From the NCBI GenBank assembly GCA_000173115.1, contig ABVW01000011.1, positions 1 to 37,337 of the forward strand: a stretch of DNA of 37,337 nt. Direction: 5' to 3'. Under the pieces are notes generated by a model, which saw only the letters and a list, made by a program, of their open reading frames with translations, searched no databases and had not been told where the DNA came from. Below, piece after piece: positions 25,677 through 35,251 of the stretch (its first letter is position 1; every line of letters begins with the position of its first letter). The position numbers and the translations under genes were made by a program. This DNA comes from Flavobacteria bacterium MS024-3C. GTDB taxonomy: Bacteria > Bacteroidota > Bacteroidia > Flavobacteriales > Flavobacteriaceae.

Positions 25677-27113
25677 CTATTGATCCTTTTTAGTTTTAGA
25701 CACTAAAGGGGTTACCTCGTAAAGTGGTTTCCCTGCATCTCTTAATTTCTTATACTTTTCTCCAGAAGATTTCAAAATAGTTTTCACTTCTGCCTGAGCA
25801 ATTACCGGGAAGGTTCTTGCATACAAAAGGAATAATACAAAGAAGAATCCTATGGTTCCTATGAAAATACCAATATCTACGAATGTAGGAGAGAACATGG
25901 TCCAAGAAGACGGCAAGTAATCCCTGTGAAGAGAGGTTACAATAATCACAAAACGTTCAAACCACATTCCAATGTTTACTACAATAGAAATACCGAAGGA
26001 GAACATAATAGATGTTCTTAATCTTTTAGACCACATGAATTGTGGAGAGAAAACATTACAAGTCATCATGGCCCAATACGCCCAAGCGTAAGGTCCAGTA
26101 GCCCTGTTTAAGAAAGCATACTGCTCATACTCCACACCAGAGTACCACGCCATAAACAACTCCGTAATGTAAGCACAACCTACAATAGAACCTGTAATCA
26201 TGATCACAATGTTCATGAGTTCAATGTGCTGAACGGTAATATAAGCCTCTAGGTTAGACACTTTTCTCATAATAATAAGAAGGGTATTTACCATGGCAAA
26301 ACCAGAGAAAATTGCACCTGCAACAAAATATGGTGGGAAAATCGTGGTATGCCATCCTGGAATAACCGAAGTAGCAAAGTCAAAAGATACAATCGTGTGT
26401 ACAGAAAGTACTAAAGGAGTTGCTAAACCAGCCAACACCAATGACACTTCTTCAAATCGCTGCCAATCTTTAGCACGACCAGACCAACCAAAACTCAATA
26501 GGCTGTAAATCTTTTTCTGGAATGGCTTTACTGCTCTATCGCGAATCATTGCAAAATCTGGTAATAAACCTGTCCACCAGAATACCAATGAAACAGATAA
26601 ATAGGTAGAAATGGCAAATACGTCCCAAAGTAATGGGGAGTTAAAGTTTACCCACAAAGACCCAAATTGATTCGGAATAGGGAGTACCCAATAAGCCAAC
26701 CATGGGCGACCCATGTGTATGATTGGAAACAAACCTGCTTGAATTACTGAGAAAATAGTCATGGCCTCTGCAGAACGGTTAATGGCCATACGCCATTTTT
26801 GCCTGAAGAGTAATAACACGGCTGAAATTAAGGTACCGGCATGACCAATTCCTACCCACCAAACAAAGTTGGTAATATCCCAGGCCCAACCAACAGTCTT
26901 ATTCAGACCCCAGGTGCCAATTCCTGTTGAGACGGTGTAAATAATACAACCCAATCCCCATGAAAATGCTACTAGAGCAATTGAAAATGCGATCCACCAT
27001 TGTTTGTTTGCAGTTCCCTCAACAGGAGCTACAATGTCTAAAGTTACATCGTGGTAACCTTTGTCTCCAACAACAAGTGGTTTTCGTATAGGTGCTTCGT
27101 AATGCGACGCCAT
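25677..27113 (-). CDS. actC: Alternative Complex III subunit ActC (NrfD/PsrC-like quinol-site subunit)
   Basis: 478 residues with about ten helices, of the NrfD/PsrC polysulfide-reductase membrane family. It is the proposed main quinol-oxidation subunit, in contact with the Fe-S domain of ActB. The conserved segment TNFVWWVGIGHAGTLISAVL carries H91, a residue type linked to quinone binding in this family. Other family features include HMGRPWLAYW and FVWW. The N-terminus is cytoplasmic and rich in basic/acidic residues. The ATG at 27113 is 34 bases after the actB stop; actD follows after one base. Confidence 0.96.
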   Translation of the reverse strand: MASHYEAPIRKPLVVGDKGYHDVTLDIVAPVEGTANKQWWIAFSIALVAFSWGLGCIIYTVSTGIGTWGLNKTVGWAWDITNFVWWVGIGHAGTLISAVLLLFRQKWRMAINRSAEAMTIFSVIQAGLFPIIHMGRPWLAYWVLPIPNQFGSLWVNFNSPLLWDVFAISTYLSVSLVFWWTGLLPDFAMIRDRAVKPFQKKIYSLLSFGWSGRAKDWQRFEEVSLVLAGLATPLVLSVHTIVSFDFATSVIPGWHTTIFPPYFVAGAIFSGFAMVNTLLIIMRKVSNLEAYITVQHIELMNIVIMITGSIVGCAYITELFMAWYSGVEYEQYAFLNRATGPYAWAYWAMMTCNVFSPQFMWSKRLRTSIMFSFGISIVVNIGMWFERFVIIVTSLHRDYLPSSWTMFSPTFVDIGIFIGTIGFFFVLFLLYARTFPVIAQAEVKTILKSSGEKYKKLRDAGKPLYEVTPLVSKTKKDQ

Positions 27114-27147
27114 AATTTATAGTATAGTTATGTTCCTTTATTGTGTG

Positions 27148-30100
27148 TTATGCTTCTGTTGTGTTACGTACTTTTACGTGATAGATTACATTAGGCTTGG
27201 TCCCAACATGTTCTAATAAATGATACATACGATCACTCTCTTTGAGTGTTGCCACCTTAGAATGCTTGTCATTAATATCTCCAAATGCCATTGCACCGTT
27301 TCCACAAGCTGCAGAGCAGGCGGTTTGGAATTCACCGTCTTTAATTTCACGACCATCTCTTTTAGCGTCTAGAATAGTTTTCTGTGTTTTTTGAATACAC
27401 ATAGAACATTTCTCCATAACACCACGAGAGCGAACGTTAACATCTGGGTTAATGACCATCTTACCAAGGTCATTGTTCATGTGGTAGTCAAACTCGTCAT
27501 TGTTATTGTACAAGAACCAGTTAAAACGCCTCACTTTATAAGGACAGTTGTTGGCACAGTAGCGGGTACCCACACAACGGTTGTATGCCATGTGGTTTTG
27601 ACCTTGCCTAGAGTGCGACGTTGCAGCCACAGGACATACCGTCTCACATGGTGCATGGTTACAGTGCTGACACATAACAGGCTGGAAGGCCACTTGAGGA
27701 TTGGCAGACGGATCTTCCAACTCTCCAAAACCTCCTAGTGAACCGTTGTCTCCAGTAAGTCCGTCAAAATTATCTTTCTTCTCATTATCTCCTTCAAAAG
27801 TGTCTTCTGAAGAATAGTATCTGTCAATACGCAACCAGTGCATATCCCTAGATTTTCTGATTTCTTCTTTACCCACTACAGGCACGTTGTTTTCTGCATG
27901 ACATGCAATCACACAAGCCCCACATCCAGTACAGGCATTCAAATCAATAGACAGGTTAAAATGGTGTCCTATAGACCTGTCAAATGAATCCCATAAATCT
28001 ACAGAAGTAGCCTCAACCTCCTGGTGGTCTAAAGACACCATAGGCTGTGGATTCCAATATTTTGCGTCTTTAGTATTAAAGACCTCTAGGGTTGTTTCTT
28101 TAATGATGTCACCACGTCCCATAAGGGTTTTGTGAAGTTGAACACAAGCAAACTCGTGCATACCTCCCTCTTTAGCAACAGAAACCTCCTGGGTTCTTGA
28201 AAAATCATTATACAAAGCAAAAGCATTAACCCCTACTTGCATTTCTTCTTTTAAGCCTGTTGTCTTTCCATAACCTAAGGCCAAACCAATGGTTCCTGGC
28301 GCCTGACCTGGCTGAATAATTACAGGTACCTGAGATAAGGTAGCTCCATTGACTGTGAGACTAATGTAGCTTCCATTTAATCCACCATTAGCCACATTCT
28401 CATTAACAAGACCAAAACTAGCCGCGTCTGCTTTTGAAACGGTAGCATAATTATCCCAAGATACCCTTGTGATAGGGTCTGGAAACTCTTGTAGCCAAGG
28501 GTTGTTGGCTTCTTGGCCGTCACCCATGCCAGTTTTAGCGTACAATACCAACTCCATTGTAGGAGCAGTTGCCGCTTTAAGCGCCTTAAGTTGTGCAGAA
28601 GCATCTATAGCAGAAACCATTTTGGTTGCCGCTGAAGCACCTACATACACACCATCATGAAGGGCCTTGTTCCATACAGAAGCGCCAAGAATAGTCGCCT
28701 CCCAATTGTTTTTAATATAGTCGTAATATGTACCTTCTATTCCAGTCCACTTCATTAGTGCTGTTTGGAATTGTCTGGTGTCAAATAATTCTTTAATAGT
28801 AGGCTGTGTAAGGCTATAATGTCCTTTTTTAACCGCTACATCTCCCCAAGATTCCAGGTAATGTGATGCAGCTCCAACCCACTGAACAGATGCAGTGGTT
28901 TCATTAGGCATGGTAGAAAAAGCCACCGTTGTGCCAACATTTGAAAGCGCTGCTTTAAATTCAGCTGCATTAGGTAAACTATACACAGGATTAACACCGT
29001 CTATCACCAATAACCCAACTCCACCAGCACTCATCTCTGCAACTAAAGACTGTAACGCCTTATCACTGCCACCGCGAACATAACGGGGTGCCTCCATATC
29101 GAAGGCAACACTTTCTAAAGAAGCGTTTAGATCCAATACCAAAGACTGGGCTTCTACACTGTCAATACCTGTTAATACCACAGCATTATCACCAGCTTTA
29201 ACAACCGCTTTAGCAGCTGCTTTTACAGCAGCCATTATGTTTTCAGGAAGTGCTACTGACGTAGCTCCTGTTGTTACAATTTCGTATAGTGCGGCCAAAG
29301 CCTGAGCTTGTTGTGCTGAATTAGACGGCACTCTTTTGTCTGCAGCAGCACCTGAAAGCGTCATATTAGATTCAAACTGGAAATGCTGTGACATTTGGCC
29401 TGCACTTGGAATTCTGCCTTTGGCATAACCTGCGTCAAAACCACCACCTTGCCAATCCCCTAGGAAATCTGCACCAAAAGATACAATCACAGATGCTTTC
29501 TCTAAATGATAATCTGCCAAAGCCCTTTCTCCTGTCACTGCCTCAAAAGCGTCCAGTGCAGCAGATTCAGAAATAGCGTCATAAACCACATGAGAAACTT
29601 GATCCTGCCCTTGCGCAAATTCAGCTACTAATTTAGACATGCTTGGGCTTGCATAGGTAGGGGTAAGAAATACCACTTTCTTACCACTGGCTTTAGCATT
29701 TGCTAATGCAGATACAACTGCAGCGTCTAAGTCTGACCATTCAGAAGGAGCACCATTGAATAATGGCCCTTGTAAACGAGCACTGTCATACAATGACAAT
29801 ATAGAGGCCTGAACCCTTGCATTGGCCGTTCCTTTAACCTGAGCATCTTTATTGTTTTCTACTTTTATAGGCCTTCCTTCTCTTGTCTTTACAAGAATAG
29901 AAGCAAAGTCAAATCCATTGGCAATGGTGGTAGCATAAAAATTGGCTACACCAGGAATGATTTGCTCCGGCTGAACTACATAAGGAATAGACTTAATAAC
30001 AGGACCCTCACAAGCAGCCAATGAAGCTGCTGCAGTACTAAATCCTACATACTTTAAGAAATCTCTTCTATTGGTATTGGAAGTAGCCAGGGTTTGTTTG

Positions 30101-30222
30101 TCAGATAAAAATTCCCCTGTAGGGATTTGCTCTACAAACTCGTTTTGTTTTAGCGTCTCAATCATGGCGTCGTTTGCAGAAAGCTCTGCTTCACTCTTCC
30201 AGTATTTTTTGTTTGATGACAT
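27148..30222 (-). CDS. actB: Alternative Complex III subunit ActB, molybdopterin oxidoreductase-like Fe-S protein
   Basis: 1,024 residues. An N-terminal tail of about 50 residues (KYWKSEAEL, EFVEQIPTGEF) precedes a twin-arginine motif NRRDFLKYVGFS (R52, R53) and a lipobox ending at C71. This is the extended Tat signal described for MoCo/4Fe-4S proteins of this family, with a likely lipid anchor. Residues about 72-740 resemble the molybdopterin-enzyme fold, which in ACIII carries no molybdenum cofactor. The C-terminal part has cysteine sets at 764/767/770/774, 851/854/859/863, 883/889/893 and 939/942/969/973, in line with three [4Fe-4S] clusters and one [3Fe-4S]. It takes electrons from ActC-bound quinol and passes them to ActA haems. 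It starts 46 bases after actA and is in the periplasm. Confidence 0.96.
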   Translation of the reverse strand: MSSNKKYWKSEAELSANDAMIETLKQNEFVEQIPTGEFLSDKQTLATSNTNRRDFLKYVGFSTAAASLAACEGPVIKSIPYVVQPEQIIPGVANFYATTIANGFDFASILVKTREGRPIKVENNKDAQVKGTANARVQASILSLYDSARLQGPLFNGAPSEWSDLDAAVVSALANAKASGKKVVFLTPTYASPSMSKLVAEFAQGQDQVSHVVYDAISESAALDAFEAVTGERALADYHLEKASVIVSFGADFLGDWQGGGFDAGYAKGRIPSAGQMSQHFQFESNMTLSGAAADKRVPSNSAQQAQALAALYEIVTTGATSVALPENIMAAVKAAAKAVVKAGDNAVVLTGIDSVEAQSLVLDLNASLESVAFDMEAPRYVRGGSDKALQSLVAEMSAGGVGLLVIDGVNPVYSLPNAAEFKAALSNVGTTVAFSTMPNETTASVQWVGAASHYLESWGDVAVKKGHYSLTQPTIKELFDTRQFQTALMKWTGIEGTYYDYIKNNWEATILGASVWNKALHDGVYVGASAATKMVSAIDASAQLKALKAATAPTMELVLYAKTGMGDGQEANNPWLQEFPDPITRVSWDNYATVSKADAASFGLVNENVANGGLNGSYISLTVNGATLSQVPVIIQPGQAPGTIGLALGYGKTTGLKEEMQVGVNAFALYNDFSRTQEVSVAKEGGMHEFACVQLHKTLMGRGDIIKETTLEVFNTKDAKYWNPQPMVSLDHQEVEATSVDLWDSFDRSIGHHFNLSIDLNACTGCGACVIACHAENNVPVVGKEEIRKSRDMHWLRIDRYYSSEDTFEGDNEKKDNFDGLTGDNGSLGGFGELEDPSANPQVAFQPVMCQHCNHAPCETVCPVAATSHSRQGQNHMAYNRCVGTRYCANNCPYKVRRFNWFLYNNNDEFDYHMNNDLGKMVINPDVNVRSRGVMEKCSMCIQKTQKTILDAKRDGREIKDGEFQTACSAACGNGAMAFGDINDKHSKVATLKESDRMYHLLEHVGTKPNVIYHVKVRNTTEA

Positions 30223-30268
30223 AATATTATCTCTGTAATTAGCTTCTTTTTTTTCTAAATCTTAATTT

Positions 30269-31585
30269 CTAGTAGTGACACTTACCACATTCTAAACCAC
30301 CCATTTGGGCCGCAGTAAGTTTGTCTACACCATACTTCTGTGAAAGTGCCTCGTGAATTTTGTCGTAGTAAGCATTTCCTTCTACCTTCACATTAGTCTC
30401 TCTGTGACAGTCAATACACCAACCCATAGTCAATGGACTGTACTGATACATGATCTCCATTTCCTCTACAGGACCATGACAAGTCTGACAAGCCACGCCA
30501 GCTACTGAAACGTGCTGCGAGTGATTGAAATAGGCAAAGTCTGGAAGGTTATGAATTCTAACCCATTCTACAGGCTGGCTCTCCCCAGTGTATTGCTGGG
30601 TCTCTTCATCCCATCCAACCGCTTTGTATAGCTTTTTAATCTCCTTGGTATAAAACTCGTTGGTATAACCATTCGCCAAATCATCTTGAGTTGGTCCTTC
30701 TGGGTTACCCTTATACTCGTATATAGATTTGTGGCAGTTCATACACACATTCAAAGAAGGTATTCCAGAGTGCTTAGACACTCTAGCAGATGAGTGACAG
30801 TAAGTACACTCAATTTTATTATCTCCAGCGTGAATTTTATGAGAGTAGTGTATAGGCTGTACCGGAGCATAACCTTGATCTACCCCAACTTGCATTAGGA
30901 AACCGTAAACATAATATGCACTTGAAAGCAATAAGAAAATTACAGTCACTAACACCAAGAATTGGTTCTTGGCAAAAGCCAACCATATTGGCATGCGCAC
31001 CTCTTTCTCTTCCGTCTCGTAAACAACACCATTGGCCTCAGCAATGCTTCTCAGTGTTTTATTCACTAAATACAACATCATTACTAGCAAACCAAATACC
31101 AGCATTAATGCACCAAGAATCACTTCATTTGAAATTCCAGAAGCAGCTACTGGAGCAGCAGCAGTTGCAGCAACAGCTGCAGCAGCCGGAGCAGGAGCAG
31201 GTGCGTCTGTGTAGGCAAGAATATTGTCAATGTCTTCATTACTCAAAGTAGGGAAAGCAGTCATAGCCGCCTGATTGTACTCGTTGTAAATAGCCAAAGC
31301 ACGCTCATCACCTGCCTTAATTAAACTGTTGTTGTTCTTAATCCAAGCATACAACCATTCTTTATCACCCTCGTACTTGGCCGTAACTCCAGCAAGAGCA
31401 GGTCCTGTCATTTTCCTGTTCAAGGCATGACACGCAGCACAGTTTTGATTGAATAATTGCTTCCCTTTAACAGGGTCACCAGAAGACTGGTCTTGAGCAG
31501 AAAGATTTTGAGGGACCAGTGTTAATGCCACTAGAAACAACCCTAGAAATGAAGAAACGAGATTGCGGTATGTCACCTTTTTCAT
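30269..31585 (-). CDS. actA: Alternative Complex III subunit ActA, multihaem cytochrome c
   Basis: 438 residues from the ATG at 31585; the frame is open to a TTG at 31627, but the ATG starts a clean signal peptide (cleaved near LSAQ). It contains six CXXCH haem sites. One, CAACH (49-53), sits in an N-terminal cytochrome c domain with a likely axial methionine in AMTAFP (M108). An Ala/Pro-rich linker (about 127-149) and two helices (about 154-174 and 209-230) follow, then a periplasmic five-haem domain: CTYCH 260, CMNCH 281, CQTCH 366, CIDCH 390, CGKCH 433. Core ActA has the pentahaem part; the N-terminal monohaem domain may pass electrons to the oxidase. It is the first gene of the act-cta operon, with a TATTTTTG box about 88 bases upstream. 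Confidence 0.96.
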   Translation of the reverse strand: MKKVTYRNLVSSFLGLFLVALTLVPQNLSAQDQSSGDPVKGKQLFNQNCAACHALNRKMTGPALAGVTAKYEGDKEWLYAWIKNNNSLIKAGDERALAIYNEYNQAAMTAFPTLSNEDIDNILAYTDAPAPAPAAAAVAATAAAPVAASGISNEVILGALMLVFGLLVMMLYLVNKTLRSIAEANGVVYETEEKEVRMPIWLAFAKNQFLVLVTVIFLLLSSAYYVYGFLMQVGVDQGYAPVQPIHYSHKIHAGDNKIECTYCHSSARVSKHSGIPSLNVCMNCHKSIYEYKGNPEGPTQDDLANGYTNEFYTKEIKKLYKAVGWDEETQQYTGESQPVEWVRIHNLPDFAYFNHSQHVSVAGVACQTCHGPVEEMEIMYQYSPLTMGWCIDCHRETNVKVEGNAYYDKIHEALSQKYGVDKLTAAQMGGLECGKCHY

Positions 31586-31672
31586 ATTATTAGATATTGT
31601 AATCTTCAGGTTTGGCACGATATTCAATATTTAAGAATAAAAAAGCAAGTATCGGCACAGTAAATTTGAGCA

Positions 31673-31680
31673 CAAAAATA
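31673..31680 (-). promoter_or_regulatory. Probable -7 box of the act-cta operon
   Basis: TATTTTTG on the minus strand matches TAnnTTTG. Twenty bases upstream the expected TTG reads TTA, a one-base mismatch. It would give a leader of about 80 bases before the actA ATG at 31585. It lies in the divergent region between actA and the SPOR-type gene. Confidence 0.5.
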
Positions 31681-31780
31681 CGACATAGAACTTATTTTAT
31701 TAAGCCATTTCAGAGTAGATTTTGCTAATTTATAAACATTCTAAATAATTATTTTTTTTTAGCTTTGATTTGTAATAAGT

Positions 31781-31788
31781 TACCTTTG
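31781..31788 (+). promoter_or_regulatory. Probable -7 box for the SPOR-type gene
   Basis: TACCTTTG on the plus strand, 24 bases before the ATG at 31813. It is preceded by a T-rich stretch (31752-31760), but no TTG occurs at the expected 19-20 base spacing (nearest at 31764-31767 and 31769-31772), so the upstream element is poor. Confidence 0.45.
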
Positions 31789-31812
31789 AAAAACACTTTT
31801 TCGTGAAACAAA

Positions 31813-32214
31813 ATGAAACACAAACCCTTTTATATCCTTCCATTCTTATTCTTTTCTACAGGATTTTCTTCAGCACAAGAGCAGCCTATTAAAATAGAAA
31901 AAGACAGTGTTGTACTCAGTACTTCTGAAAAACATACAGCACTTTTAGCGGCTTATATAAACTACCAAAAAGCCCGGGGAGACTATCGCATTCAAATCTA
32001 CTCAGGTCCACTAGACCAAACAGAAGCACTTTTAGAAAATCTAGACGAAAGCTTTGCCGAATGGCCCAAAAGCATAGATTTTGAATCGCCTAGCTTTAGG
32101 CTTAGAATTGGCTCATTTAAAACAAGATTAACGGCAGAGAGAAATCTCATTGCAGTTCGTAAAAAATATCCTGCCGCCGTTCTTTTTAAGCCTCAGCTTA
32201 TAAAAAACAACTAG
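31813..32214 (+). CDS. Small secreted SPOR-domain protein
   Basis: 133 residues, with a signal peptide (MKHKPFYILPFLFFSTGFSSAQ) and a C-terminal domain of about 75 residues in the SPOR pattern: YRIQIYSG (58-65), a middle helix, FRLRIGSFKTRLTAERNL and a final strand near LFKP. SPOR domains bind peptidoglycan lacking stem peptides, often at division sites. With no other domain the protein is probably periplasmic or a peptidoglycan-associated adaptor. It is the only plus-strand gene here and converges on infB over a shared terminator; a SPOR protein next to infB is a usual flavobacterial neighbour. Confidence 0.85.
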   Translation: MKHKPFYILPFLFFSTGFSSAQEQPIKIEKDSVVLSTSEKHTALLAAYINYQKARGDYRIQIYSGPLDQTEALLENLDESFAEWPKSIDFESPSFRLRIGSFKTRLTAERNLIAVRKKYPAAVLFKPQLIKNN

Positions 32215-32250
32215 AGCGCACAACTAGAAAGAGTGGTTTTAGCACTAACA

Positions 32251-32282
32251 AAAAAAAGAGCCCTTTGAAGGGCTCTTTTTTT
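32251..32282. terminator. Bidirectional terminator between the SPOR-type gene and infB
   Basis: The hairpin GAGCCCT-TTGA-AGGGCTC (58-64/69-75 within 32200s) is flanked by seven A on the left and eight or nine T on the right. Transcripts from either strand therefore form a stem followed by U-runs. It serves the plus-strand gene and, in the other direction, infB, whose stop is at 32307. Confidence 0.9.
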
Positions 32283-32306
32283 TTGTGCATCGGCCGTGAG
32301 GCCAGA

Positions 32307-35153
32307 TTATTTTAATTTCTTCTTTACCGCTACTTCTTGGAAAGCTTCTACAATATCTAATTCTCTAATATCGTTGTAATTCTTTACTTGCAATCCACAG
32401 TCATAGCCTTTAGCTACCTCTTTGGCGTCGTCTTTGAAACGTTTTAAAGAAGACAGTGTTCCAGTATATATAACCACTCCATCTCTAATCAAACGGATGT
32501 TTGAATTCCTAAAGATTTTACCAGTCAAGACCATAGAACCTGCAATAGTACCCACCTTAGAAATCTTAAAGGTCTCTCTGATCTCTGCAGTACCTGTAAT
32601 CTCCTCTTTCATCTCTGGAGACAACATACCCTCCATAGCATCTTTGAGCTCATTAATAGCATCGTAGATAATAGAGTACATTCTAATGTCTATTTCTTCC
32701 TTATCTGCAATAGACCTGGCATTACCCATTGGACGTACATTAAATCCAATAATTATCGCATCTGATGCAGAAGCCAATAAGACGTCTGACTCTGTAATAG
32801 GCCCTACCCCTTTATGGATGATATTTACTTGTATCTCGTCTGTAGAGAGTTTCTGGAACGAATCTGTCAATGCTTCTACAGAACCATCCACATCTCCTTT
32901 CAAGATTACATTCAACTCCTTAAAGTCTCCAAGGGCAATACGCCTTCCAATCTCGTCTAAGGTAATGTGACGCTGGGTTCTCACAGACTGCTCTCTCATT
33001 AATTGAGAACGCTTGGTCGCAATTTGCTTGGCTTCACGTTCGTCTTCAAAGACATTGAATTTATCTCCGGCTTGTGGTGCACCATCTAATCCCAATACAG
33101 ATATTGGTGTAGACGGTCCAGCCTCCATTATATTTTGCCCACGTTCATCTTGCATGGCTTTTACTTTACCACTACAAGTTCCCGCCAATACATAATCTCC
33201 TATCTTAAGGGTTCCTGCCTGTACCAATACGGTAGAAACATAGCCCCTTCCTTTATCTAAGAAAGCCTCTACTACTGTACCTACAGCACGTTTTTCTGGA
33301 TTGGCCTTTAATTCTAAAAGCTCTGCTTCTAGCAAGACTTTTTCTAAAAGCTCTTTAATACCCAATCCTGTTTTAGCAGAAATATCGTGGGATTGTATCT
33401 TACCTCCCCAGTCTTCTACCAATAAATTCATCTGAGCCAGCCCTTCTTTAATCTTGTCTGGATTGGCAGCAGGTCTATCTATTTTGTTTATCGCAAATAT
33501 AATGGGGACACCAGCAGCTTGTGCATGGCTAATAGCCTCTTTTGTTTGCGGCATAATGTCGTCGTCCGCAGCAACTACTATAATAGCAATATCTGTTACC
33601 TGAGCACCACGAGCACGCATGGCCGTAAAGGCTTCGTGACCAGGGGTATCTAAGAAGGCGATTTTTTGACCTCCGTCTAAAGTCACTCCATAGGCACCAA
33701 TATGCTGGGTAATTCCACCACTCTCTCCTGCAATAACATTCTCTTTTCTAATATAATCTAACAGGGAAGTTTTACCGTGATCTACGTGACCCATTACCGT
33801 TACAATTGGCGCTCTTGTCACCAAATCTTCTGCAGCGTCTTCTACCTCAACAATTGCTTCTTCAATATCTGCCGTGACAAATTCCACCTGATACCCAAAT
33901 TCGTCTGCAACAATAGATAATGTCTCTGCATCTAGACGCTGGTTCATGGTCACCATGATTCCAAGAGACATACAGGCAGAAATAATTTGCGTGGTAGACA
34001 CATCCATCATAGTAGCTACTTCATTTGCCGTAACAAACTCAGTCACTTTTAGGATTTTGCTTTCCAATTCTTGCTGTTCTAAGTCTTTTTCCGTCTGCTC
34101 TCTGTGAGAATCACGTTTGTCTCGACGGTACTTAGCCCCTTTTCCTTTCTTAGATTTCCCTTGTAATTTCTCTAGGGTTTCTCGTACTTGCTTTTGTACT
34201 TCTTCTTCTGTAGGCTCTACCTTAGGGGCAGTACTTAAGCGTTGCCCAGCGGCTGCTTTGCCTCTAGGCCCCGTTCCTCTTTGTCTCGGAGCGGCTGCGG
34301 CTGCGGCTGCACCAGGACCTCCAGAAGGAGATACTATTCTTTTGCGTCTTTTCTTGTTGTCGTCATTGTTAGAAGAAGCCACTGGTTTCTTCTTAGGCTT
34401 ATTAAATTGTGACAAATCTATTTTGTCGCCCATAATTTTGGGCCCACTCAATTTCTTATACTGCGTGGCAATAGATCCTGTGGACTGTTCCGCTTCTGCT
34501 AATGGCTGAGCTGCTGGAGTGGTCTCTGTAGCCGCTGGAGATACCTCTTTAGCTACTGGAACTTTAAGCGTTTCCTCTTTTATTTCTGCCTCAGCCTTGG
34601 CCGGTAAAACGGCCTCTTTTTGAGGCATTTCTGCAAGCGGGGCTTTTTCTATTGCTTTGGCTGCTGGCGCAGCCGATACTATTTTAAGTCCAGTAGCTTT
34701 AGGTGCTGCTGCCTTAGTTACTTCTTGCTTTGGTGCTGCTTTAGGGGCTGCTTCTTTTACTGCTTCTGGTGCAGGCACATCTTTTTTAGTTGGAGCATCT
34801 AGGTCAATCTTACCCACGGTCGTTGTTCCGGAAAGTGTTCCTTTTGCTTTAACCACCTCATTGGCTCTAGCCTCTCTGGCCAAACGCTTGTCTTCTTGCT
34901 CTTTTTCAAGCTCTACCCTAATAGCTTCCTTTTCTTTTCTCTTTTCTTCACCCACTTCCTTAGAAGCAACTTTCTTGCTCTTATCCGTTTGGAACTGATC
35001 TAAAAGAACCTGATGCACTTCTTCTGATATTTTAGTGGTAGGCCTTGCCTCAATAGCATGCCCATTAGCCGCTAGGTAGTCTACCGCTCTATCCAGTGAA
35101 ATGTTTAATTCTCTTAGGACTTTATTAAGCCTAATGGTTGCATTCTCTGCCAT
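32307..35153 (-). CDS. infB: Translation initiation factor IF-2
   Basis: 948 residues. A long, flexible, Ala/Lys/Glu/Pro-rich N-terminal part (about 70-400) includes short alanine runs. It is followed by the GTPase domain: G1 GHVDHGKTS (about 452-460), G3 DTPGHEAF and G4 NKID. The C-terminal domains II-IV bind fMet-tRNA. IF-2 loads initiator tRNA on the 30S subunit and promotes 50S joining. It is the last gene of rimP-nusA-infB, 98 bases after nusA. That gap has a small hairpin (35211-35225) but no clear promoter or T-run. The order matches the rimP-nusA-infB order of many bacteria. Confidence 0.98.
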   Translation of the reverse strand: MAENATIRLNKVLRELNISLDRAVDYLAANGHAIEARPTTKISEEVHQVLLDQFQTDKSKKVASKEVGEEKRKEKEAIRVELEKEQEDKRLAREARANEVVKAKGTLSGTTTVGKIDLDAPTKKDVPAPEAVKEAAPKAAPKQEVTKAAAPKATGLKIVSAAPAAKAIEKAPLAEMPQKEAVLPAKAEAEIKEETLKVPVAKEVSPAATETTPAAQPLAEAEQSTGSIATQYKKLSGPKIMGDKIDLSQFNKPKKKPVASSNNDDNKKRRKRIVSPSGGPGAAAAAAAPRQRGTGPRGKAAAGQRLSTAPKVEPTEEEVQKQVRETLEKLQGKSKKGKGAKYRRDKRDSHREQTEKDLEQQELESKILKVTEFVTANEVATMMDVSTTQIISACMSLGIMVTMNQRLDAETLSIVADEFGYQVEFVTADIEEAIVEVEDAAEDLVTRAPIVTVMGHVDHGKTSLLDYIRKENVIAGESGGITQHIGAYGVTLDGGQKIAFLDTPGHEAFTAMRARGAQVTDIAIIVVAADDDIMPQTKEAISHAQAAGVPIIFAINKIDRPAANPDKIKEGLAQMNLLVEDWGGKIQSHDISAKTGLGIKELLEKVLLEAELLELKANPEKRAVGTVVEAFLDKGRGYVSTVLVQAGTLKIGDYVLAGTCSGKVKAMQDERGQNIMEAGPSTPISVLGLDGAPQAGDKFNVFEDEREAKQIATKRSQLMREQSVRTQRHITLDEIGRRIALGDFKELNVILKGDVDGSVEALTDSFQKLSTDEIQVNIIHKGVGPITESDVLLASASDAIIIGFNVRPMGNARSIADKEEIDIRMYSIIYDAINELKDAMEGMLSPEMKEEITGTAEIRETFKISKVGTIAGSMVLTGKIFRNSNIRLIRDGVVIYTGTLSSLKRFKDDAKEVAKGYDCGLQVKNYNDIRELDIVEAFQEVAVKKKLK

Positions 35154-35251
35154 AAAAAAAATTTGTGCTTACTAGTATTTTTCTGCTAATATAAATAATG
35201 AAATAGGTTCAAGGATGAAATCCTTTAATTATTTGTATATTATCTTACTGC

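Noticed and set aside
31140-31205. GCA/GCT-type triplet repeat in actA DNA
   Set aside because: It is explained by the Ala/Pro-rich protein linker and is imperfect; no sign of a separate tandem-repeat locus.
34117-34509. Plus-strand open frame of 130 codons opposite infB
   Set aside because: It mirrors the low-complexity Ala/Lys N-terminal region of IF-2, which keeps several frames open by chance.
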